A stretch of 64,000 nucleotides of DNA, from the IMG/VR virus record IMGVR_UViG_3300028393_000001, positions 59,963 to 123,962 of that record; one strand, 5' to 3'. Of this stretch, positions 35,651 through 47,400 are shown in pieces (the stretch's first letter is position 1; each line of letters starts with the position of its first letter). Below the pieces are notes generated by a model that did no database searches, had not been told where the DNA came from, and saw only the letters and a list, made by a program, of their open reading frames with translations. Position numbers and translations under genes: made by a program. The DNA comes from a virus.

Positions 35651-36238
35651 TTACTCCTCAAATATTTTCTTTTGTTTACGATACCACTCTTGCCAACCTT
35701 TTACTTGCTCTACTACTTGGTAATAGGTTCCGTAATTTTCGTTAACTGTGGAGATAAAGTCACTTGCTTTAACATCGGAGGTTCCTTGAGCAACTCCTCC
35801 GGTACTTCCGGGAACTTCCTCTTTACTGGCGGCGTTGACGAGCACGACTGCAGCATTAGTAAGCTTGCAATTATTATCCAAGTCTTTAGCAACATTTTGT
35901 GTGATGTATTGCTGATTTGCATTAGTATCCTCCTTGATCTTTATAGTTTTAGTTAATATTTTAGTTACTATTACTGTATTAACTTCACTAGATTTAGCCT
36001 CTGCTTGGGCAACTTTAATTTGTTCTTCTACTATCTTAGCCTGCCAAGATTCCTGATTACTTATACCACCTTCTAAGTAAACTCCAAATACACATAGTAC
36101 TAAAGCTGTAAACTTTAAAGGTAGGTTATAAGCGGCTGGTATAATATTAGTTAAAATAGTTGTAATTAGTATAGTTAATATACTTAGTAGTACAGTTAAG
36201 TGAACTACCCAGTCTGGTAAAAAATTAATTATCCACAT
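35651..36238 (-). CDS. Inner-membrane spanin (i-spanin, Rz-like)
   Basis: 195 residues from the ATG at 36238; a longer frame to 36319 overlaps the upstream gene. Two hydrophobic segments (LTVLLSILTILITTILTNII and LKFTALVLCVFGVYLEGG) precede a long coiled coil (QAKIVEEQIKVAQAEAKSSE). A lipoprotein gene lies inside it in another frame, as in Rz/Rz1 pairs. The two-segment N-terminus is longer than in lambda Rz. Spanins join the inner and outer membranes and fuse them at lysis. Confidence 0.8.
   Translation of the reverse strand: MWIINFLPDWVVHLTVLLSILTILITTILTNIIPAAYNLPLKFTALVLCVFGVYLEGGISNQESWQAKIVEEQIKVAQAEAKSSEVNTVIVTKILTKTIKIKEDTNANQQYITQNVAKDLDNNCKLTNAAVVLVNAASKEEVPGSTGGVAQGTSDVKASDFISTVNENYGTYYQVVEQVKGWQEWYRKQKKIFEE
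35713..35922 (-). CDS. Outer-membrane spanin lipoprotein (o-spanin, Rz1-like), embedded
   Basis: 69 residues nested in the i-spanin gene in another frame. AAGGAGG with a 6-bp spacer precedes the ATG at 35922. A lipoprotein signal peptide (TWIIIASLLMLQSC, lipobox LQSC, C27) is followed by a short Pro-rich mature part (STPPVKRKFPEVPEELLKEP). This is the Rz1 layout, one of the clearest embedded genes known in phages. Confidence 0.88.
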   Translation of the reverse strand: MQISNTSHKMLLKTWIIIASLLMLQSCSSTPPVKRKFPEVPEELLKEPPMLKQVTLSPQLTKITEPITK

Positions 36239-36239
36239 A

Positions 36240-36692
36240 TTAACGTTTTCCAAACACTTTGTATTCAAGTAGGTCAAGGCGGCTGTCCAAATCTGCACGG
36301 GCCAAGGCCGAGTCTTCACGGATTTTTGCTCTGCCCAATGCTGATTCTTCTCTCAGGGCAGCAAAATCTTTTACACGCTCTAAAGTCATTGCTGCTCGGG
36401 CCAGTGCTGCTTCTTCCTTGATCTTTTCCATCTCAATGGTAGTGCCTTGAGGCGGAATGGCCTTGTTCTCAGCACTCACTACCACATTGATTTTGCTTTG
36501 AAGAATAGTAAGGTCGTGGCTGGCACTACTTAAAGCTGTCATTAAGTATACTATACATGAAAACATTATGGGTATACCCGCAAAGGTTATCTTTTCAACT
36601 AATGCACCTTTACTAACAGCTGCAGCTTGTGCATCTCGTAGTTCTTTTACTTCTTTTAGTAGTGTTTCTATATCATGTTCTTGTGTCGACAT
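36240..36692 (-). CDS. Membrane protein with C-terminal coiled coil
   Basis: 150 residues. A membrane segment (GALVEKITFAGIPIMFSCIV) precedes an Ala/Glu/Arg heptad region with repeats of the form AALARA...ALREESALGRAKIREDSA. Located between the endolysin and i-spanin genes. A role in lysis is inferred from place only. Confidence 0.68.
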   Translation of the reverse strand: MSTQEHDIETLLKEVKELRDAQAAAVSKGALVEKITFAGIPIMFSCIVYLMTALSSASHDLTILQSKINVVVSAENKAIPPQGTTIEMEKIKEEAALARAAMTLERVKDFAALREESALGRAKIREDSALARADLDSRLDLLEYKVFGKR

Positions 36693-36693
36693 A

Positions 36694-37308
36694 TTATACT
36701 CCTAATACCTCTAGGGCGTGCTCGTAATGTTTAACGCGATCTTCTAGTCCAATGTAACCACCATTAATACGTTTAGTCATTGCCTTAATATCACCTGAGT
36801 CAGCTAGAGTGTTTAAATCATTTGTTTCCCAGAACCAGCAAGCACTTTGTACGCAACCTTCAAATGTTTGAAGAAACTCTACTATCTCTTCCATGCTAGA
36901 GGATAAACTATCAGCAAACGCTTTATAGTTATCGTGGCCAGTTAACTGAATAAGACCTCTACCGCAGTAAGCATAGCCATCACCAGAATGCTCATCGCCA
37001 TTCCCCATACGACCACCATACACACGATTAGCAATAGCTTCTTGATTATGTGCATATTGTTCCGCCAATTCTTGATTAGGGAAGTACTTGGGAAAAACTT
37101 TCATAAGACTTTCAGCCTTATAGTTTAAATTTTCTTTAATTGCTGTAAAGCTAGCTGACTCGTGTGCGCACTGAGCTAAAAAAGCTGCAACACGTTCTGG
37201 TGAGTCAATTTCATATTCAGGAAGAATAGTATTTAGGCATTCTAGCCAATTATCTAGGTGTTTATTACTAGGTATAATTTGTTCTAGTTGATCTCTAGTT
37301 ATTTGCAT
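36694..37308 (-). CDS. Endolysin, glycoside hydrolase family 19
   Basis: 204 residues. AQCAHESASFTAIKENLNYK gives the catalytic Glu of GH19 (H49-E50), and GDGYAYCGRGLIQLTGHDNY the conserved Y-x-G-R-G-x-x-Q-L-T-G. NGGYIGLEDRVKHYEHAL is the C-terminal end. GH19 phage enzymes cleave the peptidoglycan glycan chain. No signal peptide, so it needs the holin. It overlaps the upstream gene by one base. Confidence 0.94.
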   Translation of the reverse strand: MQITRDQLEQIIPSNKHLDNWLECLNTILPEYEIDSPERVAAFLAQCAHESASFTAIKENLNYKAESLMKVFPKYFPNQELAEQYAHNQEAIANRVYGGRMGNGDEHSGDGYAYCGRGLIQLTGHDNYKAFADSLSSSMEEIVEFLQTFEGCVQSACWFWETNDLNTLADSGDIKAMTKRINGGYIGLEDRVKHYEHALEVLGV

Positions 37309-37712
37309 TATGCTTTCCTATCATTCATTATTTGATCACGTTTTTGCTCTGCCCAGCTTGCTCCTCCGTCTCCACCCCAAAGATCCCAAGCTACTCTACC
37401 CTTACTAGGAAATCCTTCTTCTCCACTTGAAAATCCTGTGGCCTGCTTATCTACTGCATGACGACTAAAAAAGGAATGCATACGTAGGACTGTGCTCTCA
37501 GTTAAATTTTCTTTATTTTTTAACTGATTAGCACGAGCTAATCCTACAGCTGTGCCTCCGGGATGGCCTTCTTCATGCCACTTTAAAGCACGACGTGCTG
37601 CTGTGGCCATTCCATCTGTTGGAGTGTATGTTTTATCACTTTTAAGTAGATTATCTTGAGCAAAATCTACTAAACTTTGTAAGTCTTCTAATTCTTTTTG
37701 GATATTTCTCAT
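37308..37712 (-). CDS. Conserved phage protein of unknown function
   Basis: 134 residues. TPTDGMATAARRALKWHEEG, AVGLARANQLKNKENLTEST and GRVAWDLWGGDGGASWAEQK are strongly patterned (W-D-L-W-G-G-D...W-A). I recognise this motif from many unrelated phages but know no function. Neighbour of the endolysin with a one-base overlap. Confidence 0.72.
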   Translation of the reverse strand: MRNIQKELEDLQSLVDFAQDNLLKSDKTYTPTDGMATAARRALKWHEEGHPGGTAVGLARANQLKNKENLTESTVLRMHSFFSRHAVDKQATGFSSGEEGFPSKGRVAWDLWGGDGGASWAEQKRDQIMNDRKA

Positions 37713-37855
37713 TTTTGCTCCTCTTGTTGCTCTGTGGTACCTTGCCTTAGTACCTCAACGGCTTGTCTATCCAAAACTACTTTATCTTTAGTAGCTCTAA
37801 TATTTTCATTTAAGTCCCGTAATTGGGCTAGTAAAGTTTCATAACTATCAGTCAT
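37709..37855 (-). CDS. Hypothetical 48-residue protein
   Basis: Starts in TGATG overlap at 37855 and ends in an ATGA overlap at 37709, so it is framed by coupled genes. Product MTDSYETLLAQLRDLNENIR onward, a charged helix with probable coiled coil. Function unknown. Confidence 0.6.
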   Translation of the reverse strand: MTDSYETLLAQLRDLNENIRATKDKVVLDRQAVEVLRQGTTEQQEEQK

Positions 37856-38298
37856 CACATCTCCGACATTCGCATAGAGTCTGGGTCAACTTCTACAGCT
37901 GTTTCTTCACAATCTTCTTCATCAGATTCCCAACTATCGCAAGTTCTTAGGGCTGAGCATGTAATATTCCAACGAGTACAAATAGCAGAAGGCATTCCCT
38001 GAATATCTGCCCACTTAGGCTCTACTGGTAGCTCTGATGGAAGTAAGGTACCTCCTTCACCTGAGGCTATACACTCAAGCATGTAGGGACTATTGTCATA
38101 GTGTCCACAATTCATGCATAATTGTGAACGGGCTACGCCTTCTTCTACACCCCAAAGGGTCATTTTATCTCCCCAGTATAATGTACTAGGTTGACGTGGA
38201 TCTGCAGGGCCCAAATTAGCAAGTTTGATTGCCATTAAATGGTTAGAGAGATTAACCTCTTTGTACTGGGCCTCTATTGGGCAATCTTCATTATGCAT
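37855..38298 (-). CDS. Cys-rich protein, possible metal- or FeS-binding
   Basis: 147 residues with C-x2-C (QLCMNCGHYDNSPYMLECIA) and later CTRWNITCSALRTCDSWE. This Cys spacing recurs in small phage proteins of unknown function and suggests zinc or iron-sulfur binding (inference). First gene of the short operon that leads into the lysis genes. Preceded by AT-rich DNA without a consensus promoter. Confidence 0.66.
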   Translation of the reverse strand: MHNEDCPIEAQYKEVNLSNHLMAIKLANLGPADPRQPSTLYWGDKMTLWGVEEGVARSQLCMNCGHYDNSPYMLECIASGEGGTLLPSELPVEPKWADIQGMPSAICTRWNITCSALRTCDSWESDEEDCEETAVEVDPDSMRMSEM

Positions 38299-38327
38299 TT
38301 TTATTTTCCATAAAAAGTTTATAAAAT

Positions 38328-38360
38328 AGTAGGATACTTAACTATGATAAGTACCCTACT
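38328..38360 (-). terminator. Hairpin, probable terminator of the giant-gene operon
   Basis: On the minus strand a 13-bp stem AGTAGGGTACTTA / TAAGTATCCTACT (one G-U) is followed by ATTTTAT. It is weaker than the other terminators in T-run. Confidence 0.55.
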
Positions 38361-38437
38361 AACTCTAAGTTATTAAAGCAATTTATTTAAAAATTGCTAT
38401 TTTTAAAAGTTTGTACTATGGTAGTATGTTTTTAATT

Positions 38438-41400
38438 TTAATCAAAGAAAAAGAAATTAAAGAATTTTCCTGGTGTGCTGATAGCAAATACCCAACCAAG
38501 ATTATTACTTACATTAGTTGAATTATTTCCAGCGTACCATGAACCTGTACCAGAACTTGTAGCGTTAGAATCTCTAATACTTAAATAATCCGTATTAGTT
38601 ATTCCTGTATTTCTAGTTAAAGTAAATTGTGTACCAGGTATTGTACTATTAATTGTAACAAGATTACCAGAAGTTCCGGATGCTGTAAAATTATTAACAG
38701 TTTGTGTTGAACCTGCTTCAAAAGATATTGTACTTGGTTTTGTCGTTGCAGTTATATCTGCAAACGTATTATTTCCTAGAACAGTTAGTGCACCGGACCC
38801 ACCTTGATTCAATGTTGAATAATTTCCCCCACTACCAGTAAATGTCTTTGCCGATGCACTTGACATATTTAATGTTAGACCTGTAATTATAATTGGAGAA
38901 CTGGTAGAAGAAATCCAAGAAGTTAATGGTGATGTGGGAACAGTAAATGAAGTGGTGTATAATGCTGCACCTTTAGTTATGCGGAAATTACTAATATAAC
39001 CACCAAAACCAAGTCTATATGTAGAATCCGCCCAAGCACCTATATTTAAATTACCGCCTTGTTGTCCCATAGTACCAGAACCTGTTTGTGGAGTACCTGG
39101 TACACCATTAAGATATCCTGTAAATATATTTCCTTGTCTAACTAATGCAAAATGATACCAAGTGTTTGGTGTTATAACGGTAGGATAATTTTCAATTGCA
39201 ACCGCAGTTGGACCAATACCATCACCTATAAACCACTGTATTTTTCCTTGATCTGCTCCGCTTCCTTGTATAAATGCACCATATGATTCATTAACAAAGT
39301 TTACTGTTCCATCCTTCCCGAATAAAGCACCATCTGTTGTTATATTATTTTTATTGAACCAACATTCAATTGTCCAATTTGGCGCACCTGTTGCTAAATC
39401 TAGTACACTACTATTTGGACCAGGTATACTTAAATATTGAGTAGTACCATCTAATAAAATACTACCTATACCAGAAAGTGGGGTCAAAGAATTAAACGTA
39501 GCCGAATTATTATTTGTTACAGTTAATGCATTACTACTACTATCAGTTGTAAAATTATCTGCATTTTGTGTACTTAATAATAAACTAGTTGAAGAACTTA
39601 TTACTGAAGTAAACGCAGTACCTGAACCTGTAATATTATAAGTAGAAGAACCTGTCAAACTAGCTGTAGCATTAGGAAAAGTTGTACCAGAAAAATTAGA
39701 ACTAGTTAAAGTAAATGATGAAGTGTTAAATGTTCCAGACATTAATGTAATTGTTCCAGAAACTATCATTGCGTCAGCAAGTGTAATTGTACCAATTGTG
39801 TTGAGTGTTAATCCAGAAATTGTTTTGCCTTGATTAGTAAATGTGCCTGTACCAGAAGCAATAATACTCATTACAGTAAATGTTCCTGTTGATGATAATG
39901 TTAAATTACCTACTATATTCAATGTAGTTGTAGTTATAGCAAAACTTGTTGTACCAAAATTCAAATTATTAAACCAGCTACCTGTTATAAATGTTATAAC
40001 AGAGGAACCAGTTGTTAATGTTAAATTTGGAGCTGATGTAGCAGAACCACCGGCTGTTGCTCCTAATTGAATTGTTCTTGTTACAGATGCATCGGTTTGG
40101 AAGCCTCCTGTACCTGTACATGTAAGTCCGGTTACATTACTCATTTGCAAGGCATATGCTAATCCTGTAGGATAATTTAATATAATATTATTTGAACCAA
40201 ATGAAATTACACGAGTGTTTGCGTTTGATGAAAAGAATTGGCCTATTGTTAAATTACTACCAAGAGTTAATGTACCAGCTGTTAATGAATATCCACCTGT
40301 ATTAGTTGAGGCATAGGCTTTATTAAAAGTAACTGATCCAGCTGTATGATTAAATGATGGTACTGCACCTAGTACAGCTGTACCACTATATGTAAATGTT
40401 CCTGTTGCATTTACAAAGCTAACAGATGGTATTATAGTTCCATTAGAAAAATTAAATGTGCCTGAGTTAGTAAATGTTGTACAAGTAATGGTACCAATGT
40501 TGCTTAATGTACCTGCTGTATATGTTGCTGTGCCTGAACAAGTCAAATTGAAAGTAGCGAAATCAATAGTTCCACTAGTTTGTGTATAGGTAGTACAACT
40601 TAAAGCACTCGCTAATGTAGTAATTGTAGGGTCTCCTACTACATTAATAATAGTAAATGCCGCTATTGTTTTTCCATTAGGAGTAATAGTTCCTGTTCTA
40701 AACATTGTTACCGATAAACCAGTATATGTACTAGTACTAGATAATAATAAACTATTAACGTTTACACTGGTTGTTGGGATAGTAAACGCAGTAGTACCAA
40801 AATTAAGTATTTTAAACCAACTACTAGTAGTCAATGTTTGTATTGCAGTACCAGATCCAGTAAACGTTAAGTTTGGTTCCATTCCACCAGCAGTAGTTAC
40901 CCCAAATTGAAACGTTCTAGTTATATCTGCGGCCGCAGTAAATCCGCCGGTGCTAGTATTGTCCCATGTAAAACCGGTAGTAACCGCCATTGATAAATTT
41001 ACTGCAGTTGCAGTAGTAGTTGCCAACACAATATTGTTTGTGCTAAATGAAATCGCCCTTGTATTTACATTAGATGAGCTGAATATACCTGTTGTTAAAT
41101 TACTGCCTAATGTTAATGTACCGGCTGTTAATGTATAAGTACCGGTGGCGGTTAAGGCATAAGCTTTATTAAAAGTAACTGATCCAGCTGTATGTGTAAA
41201 TGCTGGTACTGCACCTAGTACAGCTGTACCACTATATGTAAATGTTCCTGCTGTTGTATTTACAAAACTAACAGATGGTGTTATAGTTCCACTAGAAAAA
41301 ACAAATGTACCTGAGTTAGTAAATGTTGTACATGTTAAAGTACCAATATTTGATAGTGTACCACCATTGTAAGTTGCTGTGCTAGAACAAGTAAAATTAA

Positions 41401-44400
41401 AACCAGCAAAATCCAATGTGCCCAATGTGACTGCCAATGTTGTGGATGCTCCAGCACTTCCAAGTGTGATTGTAATACCAAGTGTATTAACTATAAATGG
41501 TCCAAGCGATGCACTATTGAATATATACGTACCGCTAACTAACGGATTAATTGTTGTACTAGTATAAACACCACCTGAAGAAAGTGTGAGATTACCAACA
41601 ATGTTTAAGGTTGTTGTTCCTGGATTAAATATTGTTGTTCCAAAATTTAAGTTCTTAAACCAACTGGCTGTTGTTAGTGTCGCAACAAAAGCACCTGTTG
41701 TGAATGTAAGATTTACTGCGGTTGATAGCGACCCACCAGTAGTTCCGTAAGTAAGTGTTCTTGTGTTAGCCATATCAGCCACGGTGAATCCACCGGGCCC
41801 GGTATAGGTAAATCCTGTCACAATAGCCATACTCAATACAGTTGTTGCGGTAGTTGTATGTGTGAGATTGATATTTCCTGCCGACAAGCTACCAAAATTA
41901 ATTGAACGTGTGTTAGCGTTTGATGAAAAGAATATCCCAGTATTCAATGTTACACCATCAGCAAGTGTTAGGGTACCTGCTGTTAATGCATATGTACCAG
42001 TGACGGTTAAACCAAGTGATTGATTTAATGTAACAGTACCAGCAGTGTGTGTGAATGTTGCTACTGAACTTAAAACGGCCGGACTATTATATGTAAATGA
42101 TCCTGTTGTTAATACAAAGCTGGTTGATGGTGTAATTGTTCCGCTAGAGAAAGTAAATGATGGTCCATTAACGGTAAAGGTTGTACAAGTGATTATTCCT
42201 ATATTACTTAAAGTACCTCCAGCGTATGTTACGGTACCAGTATCAGTTAAAGTAAATGTGGCAAAATTCATTGTACCCAAAGTTTGAGTATATGAAGTAC
42301 ATCCAAAAGCACCTGCTAGTGTGATAGTACCTGACGTATTAACAGTAAAAGCACCTATTGTTTTACCATTAGGTGTAATAGTACCAGTACCAACAGCATT
42401 AATAGCAAGAGCAGTGAATATACCAGCACCAGAAGATAATGTTAAGTTACCTGCTATATTTAATGTTGATGCGGCCGCAGTAAAAGCAGTAGAACCAAAA
42501 TCTAAATTTTTATACCAATTATTATTTGATATTGTAACAACTGCCGTACCAGAACCAGTCAATGATAAGTTAGGAGCATTTGTTAATGAACCGCCTGTTA
42601 GACCGGCTGTAACTGTTCTAGTAATAGATGCATCGGTTTGAAAACTACCAGTTCCTGTCCAAGTAAAATTAGTAAGTGTTGCTATATTCAATACAGTTAT
42701 AGCAGCAGTAGTGTGCGCCAATACAATATTACCTATACCAAACTGAATTGCTCTTGTATTTGAGTTACTAGAGCTGAATATACCAGTTGTTAATGTAAAT
42801 CCATTAAGGTTTAATGTTCCAGTAGTTAATGTAGTTGTAGCTGTGATTAAAATAGGAAATGCTGTTTGTAATGTAATTGTTCCTACAGTATTAATAGTTA
42901 ATCCACCTAAACCAGTAGATGTTGTTAGAGCAGCACCATTAATATTAAGATTACCTGTGCCTGTCATTGTTACACTCAATAAAGTGTAACTACCAGTGCC
43001 TGATAATATTAAACTACCAGAACAAGTTATACCTGTTGATGGTACAGCAAATGTTGTAGTACCAAAATTTAAGTTATTAAAAAAGCTTGAATTTATTGTA
43101 GCAACAGAGGCACCTGTTGTAAAAGTAAGATTTGGATTGACTGTCGTTACCGCCTGAACAAAACTACGAGTAACACTCATGTCCGCAACAGTAAAGCCGC
43201 CTAGACCTGGGCAAGTAATATTAGTTCCTTGAATATTCAAAACTGTTGTTGCAGCTGTTGTATGCGTAAGGTTTATATTTCCTGCAGTTGTTGTGCCAAA
43301 CGTAATCGAACGGACACTGTTACTATTTGAACTAAAAATACCTGTTGTCAATGTTACACTATCAGCAAGTATTAGGGTACCAGCTGTTAATGTATAAGTG
43401 CCAGTAGCGGTTAAGGCATAAGCTTTATTAAAAGTAACTGATCCTGCTGTATGTGTGAATAGTGTTACTGCACTTAATACAGCTGTATTGCTGTAAGTAA
43501 ATGAACCACTAGTTAATACAAAGCTGGTTGATGGTGTTATAGTTCCACTAGAAAAAACAAACGCTGGTCCATTAACTGTAAATGTTGTACATGTTAAAGT
43601 TCCAATATTTGATAGTGTACCACCAGTGTATGATACGGTACCAGTATCAGTTAAATTAAAACCAGCAAAATTAATTGTACCCGATGTTTGTACATATGAA
43701 GTACAACCAAAAGCGCCGGCTAGTGTTACAGTACCCAACGTATTAACGGTAAATGCGGCTACTGTTTTACCATTAGGTGTAATAGTACCTGTGCCAGCCA
43801 TTGTAAATCCCTGAGAAATGTATGTACTACCAGCTGCTAGGGTTAAATTACCTGTTATATTTATAGATGAACCACTAAGTGCACCAGTATTTCCAGTAAA
43901 ATCTAAATTATTAAACCAACAACCAGGACCAAATTGCGGAGGACTAGCAGCTCCACCTGTAATAAAAAGATTAGGTGCAGATGTTATAGAACCACCAGCA
44001 GTTATTCCAGAATCAAATGATCTTATAGTACTCATTATTGTACTAAATCCACCAGTACCTGTTGGTGTAAAGTTAGTAAGGTCTGTTATATTTAACACGG
44101 TATTACTAGCGGCAGTAGTTGCAAGAAAAATATAATAAGTATTAAATGCAATTGATCGAATATTTGTAGTAGGAGAATAAATAATACCTGTTGTTAAATT
44201 GGCACCCAATGTTATTGATCCTGCACTTAGAGTATACTGACCAGTAGCAGTTAATGAATATGCTTTATTAAAAGTAACTGATCCAGCGGTATGTGTAAAT
44301 AGTGGTACTGCACTTAGTACAGCAGTACCACTATATGTAAATGAACCTGATGTTAATACAAAACTGGTTGAAGGTGTTATAGTTCCACTAGAAAAAACAA

Positions 44401-47400
44401 ATGTAGCTCCGTTAACAGTAAATGTTGTACATGTTAAAGTACCAATATTTGATAGTGTACCACCAGTAAATGTTACCGTACCAGTATCAGTTAAATTAAA
44501 ACCAGCAAAATTCATTGTACCCAAAGTTTGAGTATATGAAGTACATCCAAAAGCACCTGCTAGTGTGATAGTACCTGACGTATTAACAGTAAAAGCACCT
44601 ATTGTTTTACCATTAGGTGTAATAGTACCTGTGCCATTCATTATTATTCCAAGAGCGGTATAAGTACCTCCAGTTGCTAAAGTAAGATCTCCGTATACAC
44701 TTACTACTGTACTGGCTGGAATTGATGTGCTTCCACTAAAATTTAAATTGTTAAATAAACTATTTATTGATAGTGTGGGTATACTTACTCCACTATAAAT
44801 TGATAAATTAACTGGTGTACCCGATACTGTATTAGTAAATGTAGGTGCTGAACTAACAAATACACTTGCTCCTGTATTAGTAATAGTAAAATTATTAATG
44901 CTACTATCTGACGACCCACTACCAAAAGATGTATTTAATAATAATGATGTTTGGGAACCTGTAATAGCACCAGTATTAACCCCACCAAATGGGTTTGCTG
45001 TTTGAGTAGAAGTAAAAAGTCCAGTTGGAGTAGTAAAATTACCTGTATATACTGCTACCCCTGTTACTAATCTTATATTAGAAATATAACCAGCAAAATA
45101 ATCTAAAAATCCAGGATATTGGAAAGATCCGATAATAGTTTTTCTAGCAGTGACTGTTTTTGTAATAGTTGCCGAGTTATCCAATACACCATTAACAAAT
45201 AGTTTAACAAGTCCTGACTGTCTTGTCACTGCCACATGATACCATGTACCCAGAGAGATAGCTATACTACCCTCAACATATGCCTGACTTGAACTATCTC
45301 TTAGTTGAAATCCGATGGTGCCTCCTGAACGTGTAAATAGTTCCCAATATGAGGTGCCGCTGGACTCAGCATTAGTTAACAATGTCCCATCTGTTGCTGA
45401 TGTTTTATAAAACCAACACTCAGCAGTAAAATCACCAGTACCCCAAGAACTTGCCCCAACTGGTGCTGTTAAATATTGACTAGTACCATCTAACAACACA
45501 CTGCCAGGAGTAGCATTAGCTGATCCAGAAGTAAATGTGCGATCCACACTCATTGCGGAAACAAATCCACCTGTTCCTGTAACAGTTAATCCTGAAGAAT
45601 ATGCCATATCCAATACATTTATAGATGTAGTAGTATGTGCAAGTATAATATTACCTGTACCAAATGCAATAGTTCTAAAAAGAGTATTATTTGAGCTAAA
45701 AATTCCTGTTGTTAGGGTAAATCCTGCAAGATTTAGTGTTCCAGTTGTTAATGTTACTGTAGAGTTAACAGCTACTGTTAATGGAGCAGCTAAAGTAACT
45801 GTACCTGTAGTACAATTAATTGTAAATGATGGTAAAGTTGAATTACCAGCACTATTAATAGTTCCTGTACCAATAAAAGTTACTGTTAAATTTGTAAAAT
45901 TTCCACCAGAAGACAGAAGTAAACTATTAAGTTTTAAATTTGTTGTAGGTACAGTAACTGCTCCCGTACCACTTAAATCTAGTATATTAAATAAAGAGCT
46001 TGTTACTAATGCAGGAACAGAACTGCCAGTTAATCTAAGAGATGGTGCATTAGATGTTGAACCACCAGAAACACTACCAAAATTAAATCCTCTGGTAATA
46101 GTCATATTTGAATAAAATCCACCAGTACCTGATGCAGTAAAAGTAAAATTATTAGCCTGGTTCATAACTAATACAGTTGTTCCTGCATTTGGAGATGTTA
46201 ATTCTATAGTATATGAACCAAATTGTATTGAACGTATATTAGTATTATTAGAAGAAAAAATCCCAGTACTTACATTTGCTCCTAATTGAAGCACACCTGT
46301 TACTAAAGTAAATTGTGATGTTGCGGATAAATTACCACTTTGCCAGTAAACTGTTGTATTTGATGAGTTTACTATAATATCTGGTTGAAATGTGCCACCA
46401 ATTAATAATGTTTGAGTAACAGCGTTTCCTAAAAAAATTACTCCTATAGCGCTGCCTGATACTGTGGAATTTACGCCTGTTTTAATATCTCCGTAGACAT
46501 TGAAATTATTTAAAATATTTAACGTCATTGATAAATTTCTTGACGACATGTCTAATGTACCAATGGAATAGTTACCATTAATAGTGATTGTATTTCCCGT
46601 AGTAAGGCCTGTATTATCTACAATACATACATCTTGGGGTAATGGAAAATTATTAACACTTGGTGTTCCACCAGATGATTCTGCCCAAGCAATTGCATTC
46701 CAGGTACCTCCAGCTGTAAGACTCCAATAGAGTGTTCTTGCAACAAAAGTTATATTTGTATTATTACCTAAGTTACCAAGTCTTGTTCCTGTAAAAGGAG
46801 AAGCCGTACCAGTAGCATTTATATCTTTAAAATCAATATCAGTTAAAGACAATGTAGCAGCTGACAATGTAATTTGAGTACCAGTTGTACTAGATTGTAA
46901 TAATAAACGACCAGACGATAATGTACTTGTATTGCTTAATATGCCATTAATTGTTTGAGTTCCAGTGATTGATACTGTAACAGTTCCTGTTGTTGTTGGA
47001 TTGGTGAAATTTAAATTATTATATGTGTTTGTTCCAGTAATAGTTGTTATACTATCTGGTGATTGTGCTGGAGTAAATGATACATTATAAAATGTTTTAT
47101 TACTACTACCATTGTTTATTATAGTTGACGAAGAAACTCCACTTAAATTAATTTGTGAAGTTCCTGCATTAAATGTAGTATTTTCATAAGTTTGAAAATA
47201 ACCACTTAGATTAATTGTAGAAGAACCTAAATTAAATATAGTAGGAAAACCAAGTGAAGTAGCAATATTAGTACATGTAATATTATAATTATTTGTATTA
47301 AATGTTCCCCTAAAACAAAATATATTTGTACATGAAAGTGCTGAACCTAAATTATAAGTAACATTACTACCATTACCAATATAAATACTACCAGGAATTG

